Assembly (NCBI GenBank): GCA_022843605.1
Contig: JALHNI010000005.1
Coordinates: forward strand, 42,178 to 106,177
Source: Bryobacter sp.
Lineage (GTDB): Bacteria > Acidobacteriota > Terriglobia > Bryobacterales > Bryobacteraceae
Length of the DNA stretch: 64,000 bases
Reading direction: 5' to 3'
Below are positions 26,369-35,853 of this stretch, piece by piece. The notes beneath the pieces were generated by a model. The model saw nothing but the letters and a program-made list of their open reading frames with translations, did not search any database and was not told the DNA's origin. Position 1 is the stretch's first letter; each line of letters begins with the position of its first letter. Position numbers and translations under genes: made by a program.

Positions 26369-26989
26369 ATGCCTTTTGACCTCGATCCTGTTGAAACCCG
26401 GGTGCTTGGCTGCCTTATCGAAAAAGAGATGGCCACGCCCGACTACTATCCGCTGTCGCTGAACGCGCTGGTAAATGCCTGCAATCAGAAGTCAAGCCGC
26501 GACCCGCTGATGTCGCTTACCGATGACGCCGTCACCCTCGCGCTGGACAAGTTACGTCACCGAGGCATGGCCCTGGTCTTTACCGGACGCGATAGCCGCG
26601 TCCCGAAGCACGGACACCGCCTCGTCGAGCGCCTCGAAATCGGCAACCGCGAACTGGCGGTCCTCGCTTGCCTTCTCTTGCGCGGCCCCCAGACCCTGGG
26701 GGAACTTCGCAGCCGTACGCAATCGCTCTACGATTTTGAGGACACCGAAAGCGTCGAAGGCGTTCTGCGCAAGCTGGGCGAACGAACTGAGCCGTTAACC
26801 AAGCCTGTTTCAAACCGCTGGGCCCACCTCCTCTCCGGCGACGTTGCCGGTTTCGTCCCTTCTCCGCCGCCCGTCACGTTAATCCCAGCTGACCGTGTTG
26901 CCGAACTCGAGCAACAGGTCGCCGACCTCACCGCACGCCTGGCCAAAGTCGAAGCGGATATGGCCGCCTTTCGAAAGCAGTTTGAATAA
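26369..26989 (+). CDS. yceH: YceH family protein (DUF480)
   Basis: 206 residues. The family signature is clear: two winged-helix units with LDPVETRVLGCLIEKEMATP, then DYYPLSLNALVNACNQKSSR and DPLMSLTDDAV, then ELAVLACLLLRGPQTLGELR and RWAHLLSGD. The C-terminal 30 residues form a coiled coil (VAELEQQVADLTARLAKVEA). The fold suggests nucleic-acid or protein binding; the biological role is unknown. The stop overlaps the next start by one base (TAATG), so the two genes are probably translated together. Confidence 0.9.
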   Translation: MPFDLDPVETRVLGCLIEKEMATPDYYPLSLNALVNACNQKSSRDPLMSLTDDAVTLALDKLRHRGMALVFTGRDSRVPKHGHRLVERLEIGNRELAVLACLLLRGPQTLGELRSRTQSLYDFEDTESVEGVLRKLGERTEPLTKPVSNRWAHLLSGDVAGFVPSPPPVTLIPADRVAELEQQVADLTARLAKVEADMAAFRKQFE

Positions 26990-28113
26990 TGAAGATCCGC
27001 GCCGCTGTTCTCCGGGAAATGTACCGGCCTCTGCCTTACGCTAATTCGAAGCCCTTTACCATTGAGGAGGTGGACCTTGACCCGCCTGGCGAAGGCGAAA
27101 TTCTCATTCGCATCCACGCTGCCGGACTGTGCCACTCCGACCTCTCCACCGTCAACGGCGATCGTCCCCGCTCCATGCCCATGGTGCTCGGCCACGAAGC
27201 GGCCGGCGAGGTCGTCGAATGCGGCCCCCAAGTGACTGACCTCGCCCCCGGCGACCACGTCGTGATGGTCTTCGCGCCACGCTGCGGCCGCTGCGCGCCT
27301 TGCATCGAAGGCCGGCCTGGACTCTGCGAGCCCGGCCAGCAAGCCAATGGCGCTGGCAGCCTGCTGGGCGGCGCGATGCGCCTGCACCAGAAGGGCTCAC
27401 GCATCTTCCATCACATTGGCGTCTCCGCCTTTGCCGAATACGCCGTTGTGAATCGCGGTTCCGCCGTGAAGGTTCCCAGCCATCTGCCGTTCGACCAGGC
27501 TGCACTTTTCGGTTGCGCAGTTCTCACCGGCGTTGGTGCCGTAGTGAACACGGCCAAAGTCCCGCCCGGCTCTCGCGTTGCCGTCATCGGGCTCGGCGGT
27601 GTCGGGCTCAACTCGATTCTGGGCGCGCAACTCGCCGGCGCCAGCGACATCGTCGCCATCGACATTCACGACGACAAACTGGCCCTGGCCAAGTCCCTGG
27701 GCGCCACCCACACCTTTAGCGCCGCCTCGCCCACGCTTGTCGCGGACGTGAAAGAAGCCACCAGCGGCGGCGTCGACTTCGCCTTCGAAATGGCCGGCGC
27801 CACCGCGGCGCTCGAAGCCGCCTATCGCGTCACCCGCCGCGGCGGCACCACCGTCACCGCCAGCCTGCCCCATCCCGATTCCCGCTGGCCCATGCCGCCC
27901 ACCAATCTGGTCGCCGAGGAGCGCACGCTCAAAGGTAGCTACATTGGCTCCTGCGTTGCCGCTCGCGATGTTCCGCGTTTCATTCAACTTTTTGAGCAGG
28001 GCCGCCTCCCGGTCACAGCCCTCCTGAGCGAACGCCTGACGCTCGACGAGATCAACGAGGGCTTCGACCGCTTGGCTGGCGGCCACACTGTCCGCCAGAT
28101 CATCGTCATGTAA
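26989..28113 (+). CDS. Zinc-dependent alcohol dehydrogenase (MDR family)
   Basis: 374 residues. Catalytic zinc ligands appear in AAGLCHSDLSTVNG and VLGHEAAGEVVECG; the four-Cys structural zinc site is CGRCAPCIEGRPGLC. The Rossmann motif is VAVIGLGGVGLNSILGAQLA, followed by the acidic residue of an NAD-type pocket (IVAIDIHDDKL). The arrangement is that of class III/long-chain zinc alcohol dehydrogenases, which oxidise primary alcohols or S-hydroxymethyl thiols. Substrate is unassigned. Confidence 0.9.
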   Translation: MKIRAAVLREMYRPLPYANSKPFTIEEVDLDPPGEGEILIRIHAAGLCHSDLSTVNGDRPRSMPMVLGHEAAGEVVECGPQVTDLAPGDHVVMVFAPRCGRCAPCIEGRPGLCEPGQQANGAGSLLGGAMRLHQKGSRIFHHIGVSAFAEYAVVNRGSAVKVPSHLPFDQAALFGCAVLTGVGAVVNTAKVPPGSRVAVIGLGGVGLNSILGAQLAGASDIVAIDIHDDKLALAKSLGATHTFSAASPTLVADVKEATSGGVDFAFEMAGATAALEAAYRVTRRGGTTVTASLPHPDSRWPMPPTNLVAEERTLKGSYIGSCVAARDVPRFIQLFEQGRLPVTALLSERLTLDEINEGFDRLAGGHTVRQIIVM

Positions 28114-28144
28114 CGTTCGCCCTTTTGGTGATACCTTCGACCTG

Positions 28145-29176
28145 ATGCACGCCCTGCTCCTCTTCCTGACCCTTGCCGCCCAGGACCGTCCCCAAGTCGT
28201 CGTTTCAAACGATAAAGCCGAAGCCGCCTTTGACCTCGGCGGCGGCTCCTTCGTCTCCTTCAAGCTGAAGAATGGACTCAACCCCCTTCGCTGGCTCGGC
28301 CCCGGTGACGAAACAAAGCCGAATCGCCCCATGGCGCATTTCCTCTGCCTCGACCGTTGGGGCCAACCCAGCGATCCCGAACTCGCCAACGGCATGCCCT
28401 ATCACGGCGAAGCCACCCGGGTCGACTGGAAGGTTACCAAGCCCGGCACCATGACTGCTTCTCTTCCGATGGCCGGCCTCGACGTTTCGCGCACCATCAA
28501 GATCGACCCGCAAGGCGCGCTCGTCACCGTGGCCGAAACCGTCACCAATCGCAACAAACTCGGCAAGCTCTACAACATGGTGCAGCACCCCACGATCGGC
28601 CCTCCCTTCCTTGATGAAGAGACCGTCGTCGATGCCAACGCCCGCCGCGGCTTTGCCCAATCGTCGCCCCTCCCCAACCCCGAGGAGCCTTCGTTTTATT
28701 GGCCGCAGGCCCTCAAGGACGACCAGCCCATCAACATGCGCCACCTTCGGAATGACCCGATGCCGAACGTTGTCTCCTACGTGGTTGACGAAAGCCTCGG
28801 CTGGGCCACGGCTTCCAGTGCCAAGCACGGCCTCCTGATTGGCTACCTCTGGAAGACCAGCGACTATCCGTGGTTCAATGCCTGGCGTCATGTCGATGGC
28901 CAAGGCAAGCCTCTTGCCCGTGGTCTGGAGTTCGGCACCACCGGGCTGCACCAGCCCTTCTCCATTCTGGTCCGCAAGGGGCAAATCTTCGGCCGGCCCA
29001 TCTACACCTACCTCGACGCGGGCGAGACCGTCACCCGTTCCTATGCCACTTTTCTGTTGACGATCCCTGCCAATTGGCGGGGCGTCGATCGCATCGTCGT
29101 GGCCGGTGGGAAAGTCACTGTCTCTGAGCGCGGCACCCAGCGTAAGCTGGAAGTAGCCGCCGCTCCCCAATGGTAA
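28145..29176 (+). CDS. Secreted sugar-mutarotase-fold-like protein, unknown function
   Basis: 343 residues beginning with a short hydrophobic signal (MHALLLFLTLAAQ). The chain is beta-rich with segments such as GGSFVSFKLKNGLNPLRW, GALVTVAETVTNRNK, NMVQHPTIGPPFL and FGTTGLHQPFSILVRKG, which recall galactose-mutarotase-like sandwich domains. The assignment is tentative. It overlaps the SRPBCC gene by 7 bp, suggesting a shared transcript. Confidence 0.6.
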   Translation: MHALLLFLTLAAQDRPQVVVSNDKAEAAFDLGGGSFVSFKLKNGLNPLRWLGPGDETKPNRPMAHFLCLDRWGQPSDPELANGMPYHGEATRVDWKVTKPGTMTASLPMAGLDVSRTIKIDPQGALVTVAETVTNRNKLGKLYNMVQHPTIGPPFLDEETVVDANARRGFAQSSPLPNPEEPSFYWPQALKDDQPINMRHLRNDPMPNVVSYVVDESLGWATASSAKHGLLIGYLWKTSDYPWFNAWRHVDGQGKPLARGLEFGTTGLHQPFSILVRKGQIFGRPIYTYLDAGETVTRSYATFLLTIPANWRGVDRIVVAGGKVTVSERGTQRKLEVAAAPQW

Positions 29177-29616
29177 AGATCCAATACTCCTCACTCATCA
29201 ATGCCCCCCTGGCAACGGTCTGGGCCTTTCATGAGCGCCCGGAAGCCATCCACTTGCTTACCCCCCCCGAAACCCCGTTGGTGATCGAAGAGCGTTCGGG
29301 TGGCCTCGAAACCGGCTCCCGCATCGTCTTTCGCGTGACGCATTTCAAGGTGCGGTGGGTCGCTGAGCACACAGAGTACGCCTATCAGAAGCTCTTCGCA
29401 GACCGTCAGGTCGAGGGCCCCTTCCGTTCCTGGTACCACCGCCACATCTTCACAGCCGAAGGCGAACAAACTCGCCTGATCGACGATATTGAGTTCAGCC
29501 TGCCGGGAGCGCCCCTCACGGACTGGCTCGCCGGTTGGGCGGTGAAGATTCAACTGCGCGCCATGTTCCGCTACCGCCACGCCGTCACGAAGCTCCAGTG
29601 CGAGTCGAAACCGTGA
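29170..29616 (+). CDS. SRPBCC-superfamily ligand-binding protein
   Basis: 148 residues with the START/Bet v1-like layout: SSLINAPLATVWAFHERPEA at the N terminus, central strands (GSRIVFRVTHFKVRWVAEH, then FRSWYHRHIFTAEGEQTRLI) and a long C-terminal helix (WAVKIQLRAMFRYRHAVTKL). Similar proteins are sometimes labelled cell-division inhibitor in Acidobacteria, but no evidence for that is visible here. It probably binds a small hydrophobic ligand. Confidence 0.75.
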   Translation: MVKIQYSSLINAPLATVWAFHERPEAIHLLTPPETPLVIEERSGGLETGSRIVFRVTHFKVRWVAEHTEYAYQKLFADRQVEGPFRSWYHRHIFTAEGEQTRLIDDIEFSLPGAPLTDWLAGWAVKIQLRAMFRYRHAVTKLQCESKP

Positions 29617-29628
29617 TTCAATAGCCCG

Positions 29629-30882
29629 GTGACCACTTCCGCTTTGGCCGCTGTTCGTTATCGCGTGGCGGCTTTCACCGTCGCCCTCGCTTTCGTTACC
29701 TACCTCGACCGCGTAAGCATCAGTAAACTCGCTGGTCCCATCTCCGCTGAACTCGGCCTCACCATGCAGCAGATGGGCTACGTCTTTAGTTCCTTCACCC
29801 TTGCCTACGCCATCTTCGAAGTGCCTACCGCGCGCTGGGCGGACAAACTCGGGTCGCGCGTCGTGCTCACCCGCATCGTCATCTGGTGGAGCGTCTTCAC
29901 GATGGTCACCGCCGGGGCATTTAACTTTGTCAGCCTCGTCCTCGTCCGCTTCCTCTTTGGCATGGGCGAAGCCGGCGCCTGGCCCGTCGCTGCCCGTGCC
30001 CTAAGCCGCTGGATCCCACAACAGGAACGTGGCCGGGTGCAAGGCATCTTCTTCGCCGGTGCCCACCTGGCGGGTGGCATCACGCCTTACCTCGCCTTCG
30101 TGCTCGACCAGTACGTCGGCTGGCGGGCGGTGTTTCTCATCTTCGGCTGCGTGGGATTCGTGTGGGCCGGCGCCTGGTATTACTGGTTTCGTGACGAACC
30201 TCGCGAACACGCTTCCGTCACCGTCGAAGAGCGCGACTTCATTGAGGCCAACCGCACCCCCGAGTCCCCACATGGCACGGCCAACATCTGGCGGCGTATC
30301 CTGCGCCATCCCTCCATGTTTCCGCTCTGCCTGATGTACATCGCCAACACCTACGGTTTTTACTTCATCATCACCTGGCTGCCGAAGTATCTCGAAATGG
30401 AGCGCGGCTTTAGCGGCGCCCAACTCGCGGCTCTTTCCGGGCTCCCGCTGATCCTCAGCATCGCCGGCGACTTCGGCGGCGGCTGGTCCACTGATTGGAT
30501 GGTGCGCCGCTTCGGCTTGCGTCTCGGTCGCGCGGTGATCGCCGGCTCTGCTTACTTCATTGCCGGTATCGCGATGGCCGGCGCTGCCGTCGTCGCCGAT
30601 CCCGTCGCCGCTGCCCTGCTGATCGCCGTCGCCATTGCCACCAGCATGTTCACGCTGGCTGCGAGTTGGGCTACCTGCGTCGATATCGGCGGATCCAACG
30701 CCGGCGTCGTCAGTGCATTTATGAACACCAGCGGCCAGATCGGCGGCATCGTGGGACCGTCACTCGTCCCCTATCTCGTCGACGGACACGGCGGCTGGCC
30801 CGTCTCCATCGGCATCATGTCGGCGCTCTATCTGATTGCGGCCGCCTGCTGGCTCTTCATCGACGCTCGCCAGAAGGTGTAG
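29629..30882 (+). CDS. MFS transporter, anion:cation symporter-like
   Basis: 417 residues, GTG start, with twelve predicted helices. Family cues are VTYLDRVSISKLAGPI in helix 1, RWADKLGSRVVLTR in the 2-3 loop, FGMGEAGAWPVAARALSRW in helix 4 and PQQERGRVQGIFFAGAHLAG. This matches the ACS family, whose members import hexuronates, phthalate, sialate or similar organic anions by cation symport. Substrate cannot be fixed. It lies 4 bp before the PrmA-like gene. Confidence 0.85.
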   Translation: MTTSALAAVRYRVAAFTVALAFVTYLDRVSISKLAGPISAELGLTMQQMGYVFSSFTLAYAIFEVPTARWADKLGSRVVLTRIVIWWSVFTMVTAGAFNFVSLVLVRFLFGMGEAGAWPVAARALSRWIPQQERGRVQGIFFAGAHLAGGITPYLAFVLDQYVGWRAVFLIFGCVGFVWAGAWYYWFRDEPREHASVTVEERDFIEANRTPESPHGTANIWRRILRHPSMFPLCLMYIANTYGFYFIITWLPKYLEMERGFSGAQLAALSGLPLILSIAGDFGGGWSTDWMVRRFGLRLGRAVIAGSAYFIAGIAMAGAAVVADPVAAALLIAVAIATSMFTLAASWATCVDIGGSNAGVVSAFMNTSGQIGGIVGPSLVPYLVDGHGGWPVSIGIMSALYLIAAACWLFIDARQKV

Positions 30883-30885
30883 GCC

Positions 30886-31692
30886 GTGTTTCGCCTCACG
30901 CTGACGATCCACCCGGATGCCGAAGACGACGTTGTTACCCAACTGGCGTCCACCAACCTTACGGGCATCAGCCAGTACAATCGTGACGATGGACTCGTCG
31001 ATCTCCAAGCTTGGTACGCCACCAGGGAGGATGCGCTAACTGCCTACGCCGCCCAACGCAACCCGGGAGGGGAAGACCAGATCGAAGAAATCGATGACCA
31101 AAACTGGAATGCCGTTCATCAAGCCACCTGGCAGCCGCTTGAAGTCGGCAGGCGTTGGTACCTGGTTCCGCCTGGAAGTGATGTCCCGGCGCCGCCCGGT
31201 CGGTTCCGGCTACAACTGAAGGCCGGGCTCGCCTTCGGCAACGGCGACCACCCTACCACCCATCTCTGCCTTGCCGCCATGGAAGATCTCGTCCAACCCG
31301 GCCAGCTGTTTCTCGACGTTGGCTGCGGCTCCGGCCTGCTCGGCGAAGCCGCGGAACTGCTCGGCGGCACCGCCCTGGGCTGTGACTTGGCGCCGGTTGA
31401 CCTTCCCCGAAATGCCTTCCGCGGCTCCCTCGACGCCCTCAAGCCGGATTCCGTCGACGTCGCCGTGATGAACATCCAAGCTGGCATCCTCGCCGATCTT
31501 TGGCCCCGCCTCGCCCAGATTGCAAAGCGGCATGCCATTCTGAGTGGCTTCCTCCCGGACCAGGCCGGCGGCATTTATGCCCTCGTTCAGCCCCCGTGGC
31601 GCATCGAGCGACTTGTCGAGCAAGATGGCTGGTGCGCCCTCATCGCTACTCGATCAGCGGATCCGGATCCCCCACCGTCACCGCTGTCGTAA
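30886..31692 (+). CDS. PrmA-like methyltransferase (ribosomal protein L11 type)
   Basis: 268 residues, GTG start. The C-terminal SAM-binding domain has the PrmA signature LAFGNGDHPTTHLCLAAM followed by LFLDVGCGSGLLGEAAELLG and VAVMNIQAGILADLWP, where PrmA normally has N-I-L/A. The N-terminal part is a divergent substrate-recognition domain. PrmA trimethylates L11; this protein is shorter than E. coli PrmA (293) and more divergent, so another protein substrate is possible. Its 3' end overlaps the convergent OsmC gene by 47 bp. Confidence 0.75.
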   Translation: MFRLTLTIHPDAEDDVVTQLASTNLTGISQYNRDDGLVDLQAWYATREDALTAYAAQRNPGGEDQIEEIDDQNWNAVHQATWQPLEVGRRWYLVPPGSDVPAPPGRFRLQLKAGLAFGNGDHPTTHLCLAAMEDLVQPGQLFLDVGCGSGLLGEAAELLGGTALGCDLAPVDLPRNAFRGSLDALKPDSVDVAVMNIQAGILADLWPRLAQIAKRHAILSGFLPDQAGGIYALVQPPWRIERLVEQDGWCALIATRSADPDPPPSPLS

Positions 31693-32065
31693 TCGACGGC
31701 GTGTTGAGCAGCGTATTGTGCACCAGGCATTTCTCCACCGCGTGCCGCACGCCGTCCTGATGCTTCGCCTCGAGTTTCGTCGGCACATGCACCGCGATCC
31801 GGAAGTTGTCCAAACGCCCGGGCCCCTTCACCTTGTCGGCGTCCACCTTGATCTCGAGCCCATGGCTCTCCAGGCGGTTGGCATTCAGGTACTCGGCCGC
31901 ATAGTAGCCCGCGCAGGTCCCCAGCGCCGCCAGCAGATACTCCACCGGCGTCATCCCCTCATCGAACCCCCCGCTGCTCACCGGCTGATCGCAGAATACC
32001 TTGTGCCCCCGCGTCTCCGCCTCAAACTGCACCGCGCCCAGGTAACGAACGGTCATCACACTCAT
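31646..32065 (-). CDS. OsmC family protein
   Basis: 139 residues following the OsmC fold: strands around MTVRYLGAVQFEAETRGHKV, the helix GMTPVEYLLAALGTCAGYYA with the redox-active-type Cys, and the second Cys near VEKCLVHNTLLNTPSI. OsmC/Ohr proteins reduce organic hydroperoxides using paired cysteines in a cytoplasmic dimer. Cys spacing fits the YhfA-like subgroup better than Ohr, so peroxide activity is unproven. Confidence 0.85.
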   Translation of the reverse strand: MSVMTVRYLGAVQFEAETRGHKVFCDQPVSSGGFDEGMTPVEYLLAALGTCAGYYAAEYLNANRLESHGLEIKVDADKVKGPGRLDNFRIAVHVPTKLEAKHQDGVRHAVEKCLVHNTLLNTPSITTAVTVGDPDPLIE

Positions 32066-32093
32066 GGCTAATAGTCTATCCTGCGTTAGCGCG

Positions 32094-32840
32094 TCAAAAG
32101 CCTAATGCGGATTTTCTAAGAAACGTGAACAGAATGCCAAAGACCAGAAAAGTGAAGAGACCTTTCTCGAACCAATCTGCCGTCTTGCCCCGTCGATCCG
32201 CTAGGCTCGAATCGAAAGTAGTAAACGGATAGAAACGGGGACCCAACCAGAGATAAGCGCCAAGTGCTAGTGATAAGACAATGAGAGGAGTCGTTAACCT
32301 GGGTGAAACTTCCACAATGCGGATGGCCCCGGTCGCAGTACTGCCGAAGGCAACCGCTCCTAGTCCTTGAAAAAACAATGTTGGCTGGTATCGCCAGTTG
32401 GTTGTTTTGGCCGGTTCCAGCCATTCGAAGACCGCTCGCTGCGCCGCAATCACCACGTCGCAAGCGCCTTCACAGGTTGCAGAAATTTGAATACGACTCC
32501 AAGAACGCTCACGATCGAATACGATAGTCGCAGAGAATTTACGACTTTGCGAATACGAGTCGCAGTGAATAGTGACCCGTTTTGTGCCATCCAAGAAACG
32601 GTCGAGATGCCATTCCTCCATGGATTCGACCTTACCCTGCCCAATATCGTCCACAATGCTTACAGAGAACTCGTCGAACCGAAAGTCTTGCTGCGATGAA
32701 CTTACGATTTTGCTTCTCTTTTCGAGTAAGCTTCGCTGAAGATTCAGAATCAGGCTCTTGGTCACCTTAACGGAAGGAAGGCTTTTTTCAAGGCTGAAGC
32801 TTGTCACAATAACCTTTAGTTTACGACAGTTGACGCTCAC
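32094..32840 (-). CDS. Hypothetical membrane protein with base composition unlike its neighbours
   Basis: 248 residues, GTG start that is not well supported. The first 180 residues are polar and mixed alpha/beta; the C-terminal part has two helices near 182-202 (TTPLIVLSLALGAYLWLG) and 226-243 (EKGLFTFLVFGILFTFL). The coding DNA is visibly more AT-rich than the flanking genes, and no homologue was recognised. This fits recent acquisition. Confidence 0.5.
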   Translation of the reverse strand: MSVNCRKLKVIVTSFSLEKSLPSVKVTKSLILNLQRSLLEKRSKIVSSSQQDFRFDEFSVSIVDDIGQGKVESMEEWHLDRFLDGTKRVTIHCDSYSQSRKFSATIVFDRERSWSRIQISATCEGACDVVIAAQRAVFEWLEPAKTTNWRYQPTLFFQGLGAVAFGSTATGAIRIVEVSPRLTTPLIVLSLALGAYLWLGPRFYPFTTFDSSLADRRGKTADWFEKGLFTFLVFGILFTFLRKSALGF

Positions 32841-33060
32841 CTATTCCGCCATTTGAACCGATCCGGAGTTCGATCGCGGCCAAGCTGCACTCTTGAGTGC
32901 CAGTGCCGACGAACTGATGTTTTCCGTCAGAAGAAGTCGTGGCCTTTTGCCAGAGATGAACTCGGCCCGTCCGCCGTCCAAGCCATGGAGCAACTCTAAG
33001 CGTCCGCAAAACGCCCGCTCGTTTGGACTCTCTCTACCAACCGACTCAAGCCCTACACCG
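32841..33060. other. Degraded intergenic segment
   Basis: Short frames on both strands cross this stretch without a complete gene. On the minus strand a 3'-end-like peptide (VHLWQKATTSSDGKHQFVG) ends inside the start region of the neighbouring membrane gene. It reads as remnant coding DNA left by rearrangement. Confidence 0.3.
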
Positions 33061-33188
33061 ACGCCAGCGACCAAGCGACATGGCAACTCCAAGTGAACGA
33101 CTTCCCCGCCGAACCCTTCGATACCCTGCTCATTTACCCCAACATCGACGACCTCAACGAATGGCCCAATAACTGGATTCGTCCCTAG
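33025..33188 (+). pseudogene. C-terminal coding remnant
   Basis: After an in-frame TAA near 33000 a plus-strand frame reads LVWTLSTNRLKPYTDASDQ, then WQLQVNDFPAEPFDTLLIYP and [13 protein letters not shown], to a TAG at 33186-33188. The composition looks like real protein, but no start or upstream domain remains. Family not recognised. It converges on the SDR gene. Confidence 0.35.
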
Positions 33189-33997
33189 AACCGCATCCCG
33201 CCGCTCACCACCAGGACCTCGCCCGAAACGTAGTCCGACAGCGGCGAGCAGAAGAACCATACCGGCGCGGCCGCTTCTTCCACTGTCCCCAATCGGCCCA
33301 GCGGCACCATCTGCTTCATGTTCTCGAGCATCTTGGGCTGTACGCCCACCGCGATCTCCCGGCCCGCGATATCGATCGTCGCGCCGCCCTGGCCCAAGGG
33401 CTGGGTCAGTCTCGTCTCGATGAATCCGAACGCCACCGAATTCACGTTGACGTTGTACCGGCCCCACTCCTTGGCCATCACATTCGTGACGCCGTTAATT
33501 CCCATCTTGCCTGCGCCGTAGCCGATCTGCCCCGCGTTGCCGTACACGCCCGACACCGACGAGATGTTCACCACTTTGCGCATCACACGCTTGCCCTCTT
33601 CGGCCTCGCGTTTGGCCGTCGCGCGGATAAACTCCGACGCCGCCCGCAGCACCCGGAACGGCGCGATCAGATGCACCTCCAACATCGCCTGAAATTGCTC
33701 GTCGGACGTCTTCTGGATCACGTTGTCCCACGTGTAGCCCGCGTTGTTCACGATGATGTCGAGCCCGCCGTAAGCATCGATCGTCGCCTTCACCAACGCA
33801 TTCGGAAACTGGGGATCGGTCACGCTGCCGGCGAGGTATTCCATACCCAATTCGCCCGCCGTCTCGCGCGCCACGCTTTCATCCAGATCGTTGATCATCA
33901 CCGACGCGCCAGCGTCCGCCAACATGCGCGCGATGCCCTTGCCGATGCCGCGTCCCGAACCGGTCACCAGTGCCGTTTTTCCCGTGAGCTGAAACAT
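33185..33997 (-). CDS. Short-chain dehydrogenase/reductase, FabG-like
   Basis: 270 residues. The classical SDR motifs are present: cofactor loop [29 protein letters not shown] in [13 protein letters not shown], catalytic Ser in [14 protein letters not shown], and the YxxxK pair in [12 protein letters not shown]. The C terminus [15 protein letters not shown] is typical. It is an NAD(P)-dependent oxidoreductase of about FabG length plus an insertion near residues 195-225. Substrate is unknown. It is divergent from the FAH gene by 44 bp. Confidence 0.88.
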   Translation of the reverse strand: MFQLTGKTALVTGSGRGIGKGIARMLADAGASVMINDLDESVARETAGELGMEYLAGSVTDPQFPNALVKATIDAYGGLDIIVNNAGYTWDNVIQKTSDEQFQAMLEVHLIAPFRVLRAASEFIRATAKREAEEGKRVMRKVVNISSVSGVYGNAGQIGYGAGKMGINGVTNVMAKEWGRYNVNVNSVAFGFIETRLTQPLGQGGATIDIAGREIAVGVQPKMLENMKQMVPLGRLGTVEEAAAPVWFFCSPLSDYVSGEVLVVSGGMRF

Positions 33998-34041
33998 GCC
34001 CTACAGCATACAGCCCAATTGGGCGACACTAATAAAAAGCC

Positions 34042-34785
34042 ATGTATCGCATCCGCTTTTCGCGCAACCTCAATCTGCCCTCCTCCACCCCCGATTCCGC
34101 GGGCGGAGTCGAATATGTTGACCTCACCACGCCGGAGATCCCGCCGGACGTCAAACTGCTGCCTCCCGTGTCGCCCTCGAAGATCGTCTGCGTCGGCCGC
34201 AACTATGCCGCGCACGCCAAGGAATTGGGCAACGACATTCCCACCGAGCCGCTGATCTTCCTGAAGCCTCCGTCTTCACTGATCGCACACGGTGACGCGA
34301 TCGTCTATCCAGCCCTCAGTACCTCGGTCCACTTTGAGGGCGAAATCGGCGTCGTCATCGGCCGCCGCGCCCGCAATGTGAAAGCCGCCCAGGCCTTTGA
34401 CTATGTTCGCGGCTACACCATCGTGAACGACGTTACCGCCCGCGACCTCCAGAAAAGCGACAAGCAATGGACCCGCGGCAAAGGCTTCGACACTTTCTGC
34501 CCCGTGGGCCCTTATGTCGTTCCGGCCGAAGAGATCGACTTCAGCAAGCTTTCGCTCGAGACCATGCTGAACGGCGAACGCCGCCAGCACGGTTCCGTCT
34601 CGCAGTTGATTTTCAGCCTCGGTGATATAATCGAGTTCGTGACTCGGTTCATGACGCTTGAGCCGGGAGATCTGATTGCCACCGGGACTCCCGAGGGCGT
34701 CGGACCGATGCAACCCGGCGACTCGGTCACCGTTAAAATCGAAGGCCTCGGAGCGCTCACTAACTCTGTAATCCGCGAGCAATAA
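34042..34785 (+). CDS. Fumarylacetoacetate hydrolase family protein
   Basis: 247 residues, the length of single-domain FAH enzymes such as YcgM/HpcE-type hydratase-decarboxylases and acylpyruvases. Metal-binding acidic residues are seen in [17 protein letters not shown] and [13 protein letters not shown]; other motifs are [28 protein letters not shown] and [15 protein letters not shown]. It acts on beta-diketo acids in aromatic or sugar-acid breakdown. The transaldolase gene follows after 5 bp. Confidence 0.88.
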   Translation: MYRIRFSRNLNLPSSTPDSAGGVEYVDLTTPEIPPDVKLLPPVSPSKIVCVGRNYAAHAKELGNDIPTEPLIFLKPPSSLIAHGDAIVYPALSTSVHFEGEIGVVIGRRARNVKAAQAFDYVRGYTIVNDVTARDLQKSDKQWTRGKGFDTFCPVGPYVVPAEEIDFSKLSLETMLNGERRQHGSVSQLIFSLGDIIEFVTRFMTLEPGDLIATGTPEGVGPMQPGDSVTVKIEGLGALTNSVIREQ

Positions 34786-34790
34786 ACAAC

Positions 34791-35441
34791 ATGAGAATTT
34801 TCCTAGATACTGCCAACCTGGATGAAATCCGTAAAGGCGCTGCTTACGGCATCGTCGACGGCGTCACCACCAATCCTTCGCTGATCGCCAAGGAAGGCGT
34901 GCCGATCGAAGAGCAAGTGAAGCGTATTTGCGAGATCGTCGACGGCGACATCAGTGCCGAAGTCGTGGCCATCGAAGCCAAGGCGATGATCTCCGAAGGC
35001 TTGAAGCTGGCCAAGATCCACAAGAACATCGTGGTGAAGTTGCCGCTCATTCGTGACGGCATCATCGCGTGTTCCGCCTTGTCCAAGGAAGGGATCCGCA
35101 CCAACGTCACGTTGTGCTTCTCCCCGGCGCAGGCTCTCCTCGCCGCCAAGGCCGGCGCTTATCTCATTAGCCCCTTTGTTGGCCGCCTTGACGACATCGG
35201 CGATGTCGGCATGGATCTGATCACCAGCATCTGCAAAATCTACAAGAACTACAGCTTCAAGACGCAAGTTCTCGCCGCTTCGCTCCGCTCGCCACTGCAC
35301 GTTGTCCAGGCCGCCGAAGCCGGCGCGCACGTCGGAACCCTACCTTACAAGGTGCTCGACATGCTCTTCAATCACCCGCTGACCGACAAGGGGCTCGAGC
35401 AGTTCCTGAAGGATCACGCCAAGGCCTTCGAAGCCAAATAA
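34791..35441 (+). CDS. fsa: Transaldolase / fructose-6-phosphate aldolase-like
   Basis: 216 residues, the length of the short Fsa/TalC subfamily. It begins [16 protein letters not shown], carries [14 protein letters not shown], and has the Schiff-base lysine at about K83 in [28 protein letters not shown] and [14 protein letters not shown] complete the barrel. It is either a pentose-phosphate transaldolase or an aldolase cleaving fructose 6-phosphate; these cannot be separated by eye. It is cytoplasmic and 1 bp from the next start. Confidence 0.9.
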   Translation: MRIFLDTANLDEIRKGAAYGIVDGVTTNPSLIAKEGVPIEEQVKRICEIVDGDISAEVVAIEAKAMISEGLKLAKIHKNIVVKLPLIRDGIIACSALSKEGIRTNVTLCFSPAQALLAAKAGAYLISPFVGRLDDIGDVGMDLITSICKIYKNYSFKTQVLAASLRSPLHVVQAAEAGAHVGTLPYKVLDMLFNHPLTDKGLEQFLKDHAKAFEAK

Positions 35442-35442
35442 T

Positions 35443-35853
35443 GTGGCTTTAGCTTTCGATGTCCTGATAGCCAGTGTCGGCGTGACTGCCGCACTGGCTA
35501 TCTTTGTTTGGGTACTCTGGCGAAGCCGCTTGACGCCGCAGCAGCGTGAACTCCGCCGGGAGTTCCGCCGCCGGCAGGCAATCTCCAGCCAGGGCCGCAT
35601 CATCGAAGCTCTCGTAACCGATATTCAGGATGAAGCCGTCTATTACTCGTACCAATTGCAAGGCGTCGTCTACAACACTTCCCAGGATGTGTCCGTGTTC
35701 AGCGGCTCACTCCCGGTAGCCCGCGAGAAGCTGGTGGGACCAGCGGCTTGCAAGTATATTGTCAACAATCCGGCCAACTCCATCGTGATCTGCGAGGGAT
35801 GGTCGGGACTGAAGAGGATTGAAAAGGATACTCATGAAGAAACTACTCCGTAA
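35443..35853 (+). CDS. Single-pass membrane protein, unknown function
   Basis: 136 residues, GTG start one base after the transaldolase stop. An N-terminal helix (DVLIASVGVTAALAIFVWVL) is followed by a basic stretch RELRREFRRRQ and a soluble domain of about 90 residues containing YYSYQLQGVVYNTSQDVSVF, which recalls small beta-barrel domains. The upstream frame ATG stops after four codons, which supports GTG. It overlaps the Dabb gene start by 20 bp. Confidence 0.65.
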   Translation: MALAFDVLIASVGVTAALAIFVWVLWRSRLTPQQRELRREFRRRQAISSQGRIIEALVTDIQDEAVYYSYQLQGVVYNTSQDVSVFSGSLPVAREKLVGPAACKYIVNNPANSIVICEGWSGLKRIEKDTHEETTP

